Of a stretch of DNA of 37,779 nucleotides, positions 32,157 to 37,779 are shown one piece after another. Location: positions 1 through 37,779 of the forward strand of contig UQRS01000009.1 of assembly GCA_900543525.1 (NCBI GenBank), in the 5' to 3' direction. Source of the stretch: an uncultured Oscillospiraceae bacterium (GTDB taxonomy: Bacteria > Bacillota > Clostridia > Oscillospirales > Acutalibacteraceae). Made by a program: the position numbers and the translations under genes. The stretch's first letter is position 1; every line of letters starts with the position of its first letter. The notes under the pieces were generated by a model that saw only the letters and a program-made list of their open reading frames with translations, had not been told where the DNA came from and ran no database searches.

Positions 32157-33308
32157 ATGGCGTCAATTGATTTCAAGCACACCCCGTTTGGCGAGCTGGC
32201 CATCGTCAGTATGCGAGGCTGTGAAGAAATCTCCAAAAAGGTGGACAATTATTTGCAGCAGTGGCGCGGCACACCGGAGGATAAAACCTTTATCATCCCG
32301 ACCACCTGTCCCCGCTTCGGCACGGGAGAGGCAAAGGGCGTCGTTCATCATACCGCCAGAGGGCTGGATGTCTACATCATGTGCGACATGTTCAACTATG
32401 GCGTCACCTATAAGATGTACGGCAGCGACGTCCCGATGAGCCCGGATGACCACTATCAGGATCTCAAGCGGATTATCGCCGCCATGGCAGGCAAGGCGCG
32501 CCGGATCACGGTCATCATGCCCATGCTGTATGAAGGGCGGCAGCATCGCCGCAGCACTCGTGAGTCGCTCGACAGCGCCCTCGCTTTGCAGGAGCTGGTC
32601 GCGATGGGTGTATCCAACATCATCACCTTTGACGCGCACGATCCCCGGATTCAAAACGCCATTCCTTTGAACGGCTTCGACAATGTGCAGGCGACCTATC
32701 AGATGATCAAGGCGCTGCTCCGCGCCGAGCCGGATATCAAGCTGGATAAGGAAAACGCCATGATCATCTCTCCGGATGAGGGCGGCACCGGCCGCTGCAT
32801 CTACTACTCCTCGGTTCTGGGACTGGAGATGGGCATGTTCTACAAGCGCCGCAACTACTCCGTCGTGGTCAACGGCCGCAACCCGATCGAGGCGCACGAG
32901 TTCCTCGGCAACGACGTCGCGGGCAAGGATGTCATCATCGTCGACGACATGATCGCCTCGGGCGATTCGATGCTGGACATCGCGGTCAAGCTAAAGGAGA
33001 AAAAGGCCGCCCGCATCTTCATGTTCGCGACCTTCGGCCTGTTTGTTGAAGGGCTTGCAAAATTTGACGATTTTTATAAGCGCGGCCTGCTCGATCAGGT
33101 TTTCACAACCAACCTGGTCTATGCCAAGGACGAGCTGCTCGAGCGGGAGTGGTACACCCGCGTCGACATGTCCAAATACATCGCTTATCTGATCGACACG
33201 CTGAACTATGACAACTCGATCAGCAAGCTGCTCGACCCGGTCGACCGGATCAAGGCTGCGCTGGACAAGCACAACGCCAAGCTGAACGACGCACAGCTGA
33301 AAATCTGA
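32157..33308 (+). CDS. prs: Ribose-phosphate pyrophosphokinase (PRPP synthetase)
   Basis: The 383-residue enzyme makes PRPP from ribose 5-phosphate and ATP for nucleotide, His and Trp synthesis. It shows the PRPP-binding loop VIIVDDMIASGDSM, the metal-binding FDAHDPRIQNAIP, the catalytic-loop region MFYKRRNYSVVVNGRNPIEA, and the GRQHRRSTRESLDSALALQELV segment that replaces the usual RQDRK...REPISAKLVANL. At 383 residues it is longer than the common 310-320, as in a clostridial long-form subgroup; conservation of allosteric residues cannot be judged. The ATG at 32157 has AGGAG eight bases upstream. It is followed by a strong terminator. Confidence 0.93.
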   Translation: MASIDFKHTPFGELAIVSMRGCEEISKKVDNYLQQWRGTPEDKTFIIPTTCPRFGTGEAKGVVHHTARGLDVYIMCDMFNYGVTYKMYGSDVPMSPDDHYQDLKRIIAAMAGKARRITVIMPMLYEGRQHRRSTRESLDSALALQELVAMGVSNIITFDAHDPRIQNAIPLNGFDNVQATYQMIKALLRAEPDIKLDKENAMIISPDEGGTGRCIYYSSVLGLEMGMFYKRRNYSVVVNGRNPIEAHEFLGNDVAGKDVIIVDDMIASGDSMLDIAVKLKEKKAARIFMFATFGLFVEGLAKFDDFYKRGLLDQVFTTNLVYAKDELLEREWYTRVDMSKYIAYLIDTLNYDNSISKLLDPVDRIKAALDKHNAKLNDAQLKI

Positions 33309-33353
33309 CCGTCTTTTTTAAAAAAAACAGATGCCGGACACCGGCACGAAACG

Positions 33354-33390
33354 CAGGCTGCAACAATCCCCATATGTTGCAGCCTGTTTT
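33354..33390 (+). terminator. Terminator after prs
   Basis: CAGGCTGCAACA (33354-33365) pairs perfectly with TGTTGCAGCCTG (33375-33386), followed by TTTT. It ends only 25 bases before the next gene's ATG. A T6A8 tract lies between it and the prs stop. Confidence 0.88.
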
Positions 33391-33414
33391 CATCATCAAA
33401 TAAGGAGAAACGCT

Positions 33415-34758
33415 ATGTACACACTGCCTGAGCAATCCATCCCGCACTACACCGGCTATGACGTTATCGTCGCCGGAGGCGGCCCGGCCGGCTGTGCCGC
33501 CGCAGCCTCCGCCGCGAGAGATGGGGCTAAAACCCTGCTGATCGAATCGACCTTTGTGCTGGGCGGCATGGGAACCGCCGGACTGGTTCCGGCCTGGTGC
33601 CCATTCTCGGATAAGGAGAAAATCCTTTACCGCGGCATCGCGGAGGAGGTTTTTACCGCCGCCAAGGCTGAGATGCCGATCGTCGGCAGGGACGACCTCG
33701 ACTGGGTGCCGATCGACGCCGAAGGACTCAAGCGGGTTTACGACCGGCTGGTGACCAACAGCGGCGTCCGGGTGCTGTTCGGCACGCAGGTTGTCGGTGC
33801 CGACTGTGCAGAGGGGAAAATCCGCGCCCTAATCGCCGCCAACAAGGACGGGCTGGCCGCCTATACCGCCGGGGTTTACATCGACTGCACCGGGGACGGC
33901 GACCTGGCCGCGGCGGCCGGCGCGCAGTTCCACATGGGGGCAGAGGATGGCACGCTCATGCCCTCGACCCACTGCTTCACCCTTGCCGGCGTGAATATGG
34001 AGGCCTTTTTCAACGACCCCAAAAACGGGCAGCGCACGACCGGCGGCCTCCATCCCAACAACAAAAACAGCATCGCCTACGCCTTTGCAAAGGATGAACG
34101 CTACCCCGACATCACCGACGAGCATCTCTGCAATTCCTACCTCGGCGCGGACGTTGTCGGCTTTAACGCCGGACATCTGTGGCAGGTGGACAACACCGAC
34201 CCCTTCTCGGTGTCGGCGGCCATGATCCTCGGCCGGAAAATCGCGAAGGAGTATAAGGACGCGCTGGCCGATTATTTTCCGGAGGCGTTCGGAAACACCT
34301 ACCTCTGCGCGACGGCGCAGCTCATGGGCGTGCGGGAGAGTCGGCGGATCGTCGGGGACTACACCCTGACGGCGGAGGATTATCAGAGCCGCGCCTCCTT
34401 CCCGGATGAGATCAGCCGCAACTGCTATTACATCGACGTGCACATGACGCCGGAGGAGAAAGCCGCCTGCCCCGACCGGTCGGCCGTGCAGGCCCGCTAC
34501 GGCAAGGGGGAGTCGCACGGCGTTCCCTACCGCTGCCTGACCCCGAAGGGAATCGTCAATCTGGCGGTGGCGGGACGGATCATCTCCTGCGACCGGAGGC
34601 TGCTGGCCAGCCTGCGGGTCATGCCCAACTGCCTCACAACCGGGGAGGCGGCCGGAACCGCCGCCGCGATGGCGGCGCGGGGCAACTGCGACATGCACGC
34701 AGTGGACATCGCCGCCCTGCGCGCCCGACTGCGGGAAAAGGGCGCATACTTTAAATAA
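33415..34758 (+). CDS. FAD-dependent oxidoreductase (FAD_oxidored family)
   Basis: The 447-residue flavoprotein has the dinucleotide-binding YDVIVAGGGPAGCAAAASAARDG (15-37), the IES motif region after it, a second FAD contact YIDCTGDGDLAAAAG, and the C-terminal GRIISCDRRLLASLRVMPNCLTTGEAAGTAAAMA block typical of this family. These enzymes are common near polysaccharide-use genes in gut bacteria; substrates are mostly unknown. The ATG at 33415 has AAGGAG seven bases upstream. No promoter fits between the prs terminator and this start, so expression may depend on read-through. Residues 94-140 are encoded by the 149-bp segment duplicated at 35178-35326; here the segment reads as native family sequence. 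Confidence 0.9.
   Translation: MYTLPEQSIPHYTGYDVIVAGGGPAGCAAAASAARDGAKTLLIESTFVLGGMGTAGLVPAWCPFSDKEKILYRGIAEEVFTAAKAEMPIVGRDDLDWVPIDAEGLKRVYDRLVTNSGVRVLFGTQVVGADCAEGKIRALIAANKDGLAAYTAGVYIDCTGDGDLAAAAGAQFHMGAEDGTLMPSTHCFTLAGVNMEAFFNDPKNGQRTTGGLHPNNKNSIAYAFAKDERYPDITDEHLCNSYLGADVVGFNAGHLWQVDNTDPFSVSAAMILGRKIAKEYKDALADYFPEAFGNTYLCATAQLMGVRESRRIVGDYTLTAEDYQSRASFPDEISRNCYYIDVHMTPEEKAACPDRSAVQARYGKGESHGVPYRCLTPKGIVNLAVAGRIISCDRRLLASLRVMPNCLTTGEAAGTAAAMAARGNCDMHAVDIAALRARLREKGAYFK
33693..33841 (+). repeat. 149-bp direct repeat, donor-like copy (in the FAD oxidoreductase gene)
   Basis: Positions 33693-33834 are identical to 35178-35319 (142 bp). One mismatch follows (G at 33835, A at 35320), then six further matching bases to 33841. 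The offset is 1485, a multiple of three. It encodes DLDWVPIDAEG through GKIRALI in both places. This copy lies in uninterrupted family sequence, so it is taken as the source. Confidence 0.95.
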
Positions 34759-34784
34759 GCAATTGTAAACTTTTCGTGAACGCC

Positions 34785-34814
34785 CTGTCGCGCAGGCGAT
34801 ATATATTGTATACT
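34785..34814 (+). promoter_or_regulatory. Weak candidate promoter before the glycosidase locus
   Basis: A good -10 TATACT (34809-34814) lies 18 bp from a poor -35 CTGTCG (34785-34790). It would give a leader of about 165 bases. The rest of 34759-34984 has short CAAAAAG/CTTTTTG repeats but no gene. Confidence 0.3.
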
Positions 34815-35055
34815 GTTGTCCAAAAGGATTTTGTTCAAAAAGCCTGTCCTTTTTGTCCGCTTGATCGACATATCGGGAAAAAGGCGCGTCGTTTCAGGCG
34901 GCGCTTCTCTTCCCCGGATAAGCGGCCTTTGATGAACCGCAGCCCGTAAAAAACCGTATTTTTTCAAGGAGAAATACGGCCACCATGAGATTCTGCAAAA
35001 AAATCTGGCCAGCCTCCTTCCCCTCTCCCTGCTGCTGTGCAGTCTGCCGGCCGCT

Positions 35056-35763
35056 TTGGCCGAAAGCTATCTGCTCGGCGACATTGACCGGGGCAACTAT
35101 GTGACAGTCTCCGATGTGGTGGCGCTGCGGCAGGCCATCGTCAGCGGCAGCACTCCCGCCGCATTGTTTGAGACCGGCGACCTCGACTGGGTGCCGATCG
35201 ACGCCGAAGGACTCAAGCGGGTTTACGACCGGCTGGTGACCAACAGCGGCGTCCGGGTGCTGTTCGGCACGCAGGTTGTCGGTGCCGACTGTGCAGAGGG
35301 GAAAATCCGCGCCCTAATCACCGCCAGATTCTCGAACAAGATCGTCTGCCCCTCCGATGTCAAAACCGGCCTCGGCCAGTGGGGAGACGTCGGCGCCCTC
35401 AGCCAGCTCTGGAACATTGTCCCGACCGGCGGCGGTTACTACCTTCTTCAGTCCCCCACCACCGGAAAGGTGCTGACGCTCAACACGTCGGGAGATATTA
35501 TGCCCTTCGAGATGGCTGCATACACCGGCTCCGACGCTCAGAAGGTCAAATTCCGTCCCTCGGCAGAAGAGGGGTACTGGAACATCCTGATCAAAGCGAC
35601 CGGTGAGGAGCGCTATATGGGCATCCCCTTCGCCGGCCTGACCGACACGGCCGGGCGCACCGACGGCTGGCCTTTCTGGATGGAGGACGGCAGCGATACC
35701 GAGAACAAGCAGTTCCGGATTGTCCCCGCCACGGCCGAGACAGCCACCCTCGACGCCGCGTGA
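35056..35763 (+). CDS. Fragment: dockerin-like loop, FAD-oxidoreductase patch, lectin domain
   Basis: This open frame of 235 codons begins inside the former signal peptide (TTG at 35056, residues AESYLLGD), so it has no proper start. Residues 8-28 (GDIDRGNYVTVSDVVALRQAI) match one dockerin/EF-hand repeat with calcium-loop D9, D11 and D20. At residue 42, where a second loop GDLD would begin, it switches to DLDWVPIDAEGLKRVY..., 47 residues identical to the FAD oxidoreductase. After residue 90 a ricin-type beta-trefoil-like domain follows, with a QxW-type SQLWNIVPTGGGYYLLQSP and FRPSAEEGYWNILIK. It ends at the in-frame TGA. Probably not made as a functional protein. Confidence 0.6.
   Translation: MAESYLLGDIDRGNYVTVSDVVALRQAIVSGSTPAALFETGDLDWVPIDAEGLKRVYDRLVTNSGVRVLFGTQVVGADCAEGKIRALITARFSNKIVCPSDVKTGLGQWGDVGALSQLWNIVPTGGGYYLLQSPTTGKVLTLNTSGDIMPFEMAAYTGSDAQKVKFRPSAEEGYWNILIKATGEERYMGIPFAGLTDTAGRTDGWPFWMEDGSDTENKQFRIVPATAETATLDAA
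35178..35326 (+). repeat. 149-bp direct repeat, recipient copy (in the glycosidase gene)
   Basis: This copy differs from 33693-33841 at one base (35320). The left junction lies in CGACCTCGAC, which both genes could share (dockerin GDLD and oxidoreductase DDLD). The right junction is at CCGCCA (35321-35326). Both junctions keep the reading frame open into the lectin domain. Confidence 0.95.
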
Positions 35764-35787
35764 GCCGAAAGGGTTTATGATACCTTC

Positions 35788-36747
35788 ATGCAGCAGTTCC
35801 GGGGCGACGACGGCAACGGCGGCGCGTACTTCATCGGTTCGAGCGATTTCTGGAAAACGGCCGAGCTGACCGAGATGATTCTCGACTGCTACGAGGCCAC
35901 CGGCAAGCAGAAATACCTGACCGATTATGAGGATTTTTACCGCGGGTTTGTCAACGCGCACGGCGCCAACTGGAGCTCCAACGACTACAACGACGACCTG
36001 ATCTGGATGGTCATCTCCTGCTGCCGCGCCTATCAGCTGACCCACAAGGCCGACTATCTGAACACTGCAAAGACCAACTTCCAGATTGTTTACAACCGCG
36101 GCTATGATGAGGTGCTGGGCGGCGGCGTTTACTGGAGCACGGAAAAGGGTAGCAAGAACGCCTGCATCAACGGGCCGATGACCATTGCGGCCTGCTACCT
36201 CTCCCAGCTGTGCGACGGCGCGGAGGGTGCAGCCTACCTGGAGTACGCAAAGTCCATCTACGCCTGGGAGCGCGCCAACCTCTTCAATACCGAGACCGGC
36301 GAGGTCTATGACAATCTCGCCGTAGATGGAACGCTCGGCACGACCGTGTTCACCTACAACCTCGGCACCTTCATCGGGGCGGGCACCATGCTCTACCAGC
36401 TGACCGGCAGCCTCACCTATCGCAGAGATGCAAAGCTTGCCGCCGACTACACTGTGCAGGTCAAGTATGAAAACAACTGCATCTGCGATGAATTGGGCGG
36501 AGATCTGGACGGCTTCAAGGGCATTCTGGCGCGGTGGCTGTACAAATTCATCGACACCACCAAGACGACCGCCTATGACGAGTGGCTGGCGCTCAACATC
36601 ACCACCGGGTGGGAGAATCGCAATAATCTCGGCCTGGTGGGGACCAAATGGGGCTGCCGCTCGGGCGGAGACGAGCTGGAGGCACCCTTCTCCTACGGAA
36701 CCTATATCAGCCTGATCATGCCCTTTGATTTGTCGACCATTCATTAA
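35788..36747 (+). CDS. GH76-family glycoside hydrolase domain (alpha-1,6-mannanase type), lacking its N-terminal part
   Basis: The 319-residue frame carries a nearly whole GH76 domain: the paired catalytic Asp residues in SSNDYNDDLIWMVISCCRAY, ITTG and GCRSGGDELEAPFSYGTYIS near the C-terminus. GH76 enzymes cut alpha-1,6-mannan. The ATG at 35788 has no suitable Shine-Dalgarno. The domain really begins before it, at AERVYDTFMQQF right after the TGA at 35761-35763 in the same frame, so this is the 3' part of a longer broken gene. Without signal peptide and start it is probably silent unless the stop is a sequence error. The domain itself looks intact, which suggests recent damage. Confidence 0.75.
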   Translation: MQQFRGDDGNGGAYFIGSSDFWKTAELTEMILDCYEATGKQKYLTDYEDFYRGFVNAHGANWSSNDYNDDLIWMVISCCRAYQLTHKADYLNTAKTNFQIVYNRGYDEVLGGGVYWSTEKGSKNACINGPMTIAACYLSQLCDGAEGAAYLEYAKSIYAWERANLFNTETGEVYDNLAVDGTLGTTVFTYNLGTFIGAGTMLYQLTGSLTYRRDAKLAADYTVQVKYENNCICDELGGDLDGFKGILARWLYKFIDTTKTTAYDEWLALNITTGWENRNNLGLVGTKWGCRSGGDELEAPFSYGTYISLIMPFDLSTIH

Positions 36748-36753
36748 AACAGC

Positions 36754-36799
36754 AGGAGGCGCCCGGCATATACCCATGTGCCGGGGCGCCTCCTTTTTT
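36754..36799 (+). terminator. Terminator after the GH76 gene
   Basis: AGGAGGCGCCCGGCA (36754-36768) pairs with TGCCGGGGCGCCTCCT (36779-36794; one bulged G), followed by TTTTT. Confidence 0.9.
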
Positions 36800-36807
36800 G
36801 CGAAAAG

Positions 36808-36845
36808 ACGGACAGCCCACGAATTTTTCCTCGCGGGCTGTCCGT
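36808..36845 (-). terminator. Terminator after degV
   Basis: ACGGACAGCCC-a-CGA pairs with TCG-c-GGGCTGTCCGT. On the minus strand it is followed by CTTTTCG and then further T's, 48 bases after the degV stop. Confidence 0.7.
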
Positions 36846-36892
36846 ATCTTATATATGCAATTTGCAGACGGGGCGGCAAAAAAAGCGCCCTG

Positions 36893-37779
36893 TCAGTTCC
36901 GCGTCGTACCGAGATAGAAAACCGCCACCGTACCCGGGCCGGAATGCGCACCGATCACCGGGCCAATATAACCCACCTTGATCTCCTTCACAGGGACCTG
37001 CTCCCGGATCAGATCGATCAGATATTTTACATCCTGTTCGCAGTCGCCGTGGCTGATGAAAATCGTCTGCTCCCCCTCGGCAGGGTCGATCGTCTCCCGC
37101 ATATGCTTGGCCAGCGCCTCCAGCGACGAACGGCGGCCGCGCACCTTCTCCCTCGGGATGAGACGACCGGCATCATCCACATGCAGCACCGGCTTGATGC
37201 CGAGGATGGTGCCGAACAGCGCGGCCGCCGAAGAAACCCGGCCGCCCCGCTTCAGATGATTCAAATCATCGACCGTGAACCAGTGGCAGAGGCGCAGACG
37301 GTTCTCCTCCACCCAGTGGGCCAGCTCGGAAACCGACAGACCCTCTTCCCTTTTTTTGGCGGCATGATAGATCAGCAGCCCCTCTCCCATAGAGGCGGAG
37401 AGGGTATCCACCGTGTAAATCTGCCGGTCGGGATATTTCTCCCGCAGCTCTTCAACCGCCAGAACCGACGACTGATAGGTGCCCGACAGCGCCGAAGAAA
37501 AGGCGAGGATCAGCACATCCTGCCCCTTGTCAAGATAGGGCGCGGCAACCTCCATATAGGTCGCGGCATTGATCTGGTTGGTTTTGGGCTGCGCACCGGC
37601 GCGCACCCGGTCATAAAACGCCTGAAAGCCGAGCTCTCTGCCGTCGGGATAGTTTTTATATACCTCCCCTTCCGCCATCGTGAACTCCATCGGGATGACC
37701 ACAATGTCCAGCTCCTCTATCAATTCGGGCGTCAGGTCGCAGGTAGAATCGGTTATAATCACATACTCTTTTTCCGCCA
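36893..37779 (-). CDS. DegV family fatty-acid-binding protein
   Basis: DegV proteins (FakB type) bind a fatty acid and, with the kinase FakA, hand it over as acyl-phosphate for phospholipid synthesis. The sequence shows VIITDSTCDLTPELIEELDI, then the conserved QINAATY, SSALSGTYQSS, DTLSASMGEGLL, LNHLKRGGRVS and a C-terminal IGPVIGAHSGPGTVAVFYLG. In the window the first possible start is a GTG at 37760-37762 that cuts the first strand. The frame stays open to the edge through AEKEYV, and the last two bases read ?TG, so the true start is almost certainly the codon whose first base lies just outside (M-AEKEYVIITDS). No kinase gene is adjacent. Confidence 0.94.
   Translation of the reverse strand, partial: AEKEYVIITDSTCDLTPELIEELDIVVIPMEFTMAEGEVYKNYPDGRELGFQAFYDRVRAGAQPKTNQINAATYMEVAAPYLDKGQDVLILAFSSALSGTYQSSVLAVEELREKYPDRQIYTVDTLSASMGEGLLIYHAAKKREEGLSVSELAHWVEENRLRLCHWFTVDDLNHLKRGGRVSSAAALFGTILGIKPVLHVDDAGRLIPREKVRGRRSSLEALAKHMRETIDPAEGEQTIFISHGDCEQDVKYLIDLIREQVPVKEIKVGYIGPVIGAHSGPGTVAVFYLGTTRN

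Larger units (their letters stand above)
34985..36747 (+). pseudogene. Damaged secreted dockerin-lectin-GH76 glycosidase gene
   Basis: Read as one gene, this region would encode a signal peptide, a dockerin-like module, a ricin-type lectin domain and a GH76 glycosidase. Three lesions stop that. (1) After ATG AGA TTC TGC at 34985 comes a run of seven A; an eighth A would give MRFCKKNLASLLPLSLLLCS and a full signal peptide joined in frame to AESYLLGD, but as written the frame closes soon. (2) A 47-residue segment of the FAD oxidoreductase replaces the second dockerin repeat and what followed it (35178-35326). (3) TGA at 35761-35763 is in frame between the lectin and the GH76 part. AAGGAG stands 13 bases before the ATG. 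Confidence 0.75.

Noticed and set aside
35178..35326. The duplicated segment as a diversity-generating retroelement repeat or insertion sequence
   Set aside because: There is no reverse transcriptase, accessory gene or transposase nearby, the single mismatch is not an adenine-directed pattern (G in the donor, A in the recipient), and no terminal inverted repeats or target duplications are seen.
35761..35763. TGA recoded as selenocysteine or read through
   Set aside because: Many genes here end in ordinary TGA, no selenocysteine-insertion hairpin is evident after it, and the gene has other lesions, so a nonsense mutation or error is simpler.
1..37779. tRNA, rRNA, prophage, integrative element or toxin-antitoxin genes
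   Set aside because: I looked for their usual patterns and saw none; base composition and codon style are even, apart from the AT-rich promoter regions.

Overview
The window looks like a chromosomal segment of a GC-rich, strictly anaerobic, low-G+C-lineage-type Firmicute (class Clostridia, probably Oscillospirales/Ruminococcaceae-like). The gene content supports this: a YlxM-Ffh-RpsP-KhpA operon, AddAB instead of RecBCD, class III (oxygen-sensitive) ribonucleotide reductase with its radical-SAM activase, ThyX instead of ThyA, MltG next to a U32/TrhP-type protein, DegV, and a dockerin-like secreted glycosidase. Shine-Dalgarno sequences are strong, rho-independent terminators are frequent, and several sigma-A promoters have exact 17-bp spacers. 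The taxon is an inference; no rRNA or tRNA gene is present to fix it.

Layout. 1-2421 (minus): translation/secretion operon ylxM-ffh-rpsP-khpA, khpA cut by the window edge. 2582-5648 (plus): nrdD-nrdG, with a promoter overlapped by two NrdR-box-like sites 42 bp apart. 5850-7457 (plus): a stand-alone peptide-type ABC solute-binding lipoprotein. 7669-15244 (minus): an SGNH hydrolase with its own promoter, then addB-addA for double-strand break repair. 15539-21207 (plus): an OmpR-type two-component pair, a MATE exporter with a structured leader, and a membrane-anchored C39-like cysteine peptidase. 21376-25576 (minus): marR followed by a heterodimeric ABC exporter whose two halves have complementary consensus and degenerate ATP sites. 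25783-28867 (minus): mltG and a U32 family (TrhP-like) protein, separated by a terminator and a possible small ORF. 28964 (plus): a 36-residue Gly/Cys-rich one-helix microprotein. 29235-31819 (minus): thyX-tmk-DJ-1-fau, tightly overlapping genes that join dTMP/dTTP synthesis to folate salvage. 32157-33308 (plus): PRPP synthetase. 33415-36747 (plus): an FAD-dependent oxidoreductase and a damaged secreted GH76-type glycosidase. 36893-37779 (minus): degV, whose start lies on the window edge.

The most unusual region is 33415-36747. A 149-bp stretch of the FAD oxidoreductase gene (33693-33841) occurs again with one mismatch at 35178-35326, inside the downstream secreted glycosidase gene. It sits in the same reading frame and begins exactly where a second dockerin calcium loop would be expected. 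The recipient gene also carries a one-base frameshift in an A-run of its signal peptide and an in-frame TGA between its lectin and GH76 parts. This looks like a recent short patch copied into a decaying cell-surface/cellulosome-type enzyme, or an assembly error; the two can be told apart with reads or relatives.

The window otherwise reads as housekeeping DNA. I saw no CRISPR array, insertion sequence, prophage or toxin-antitoxin module.
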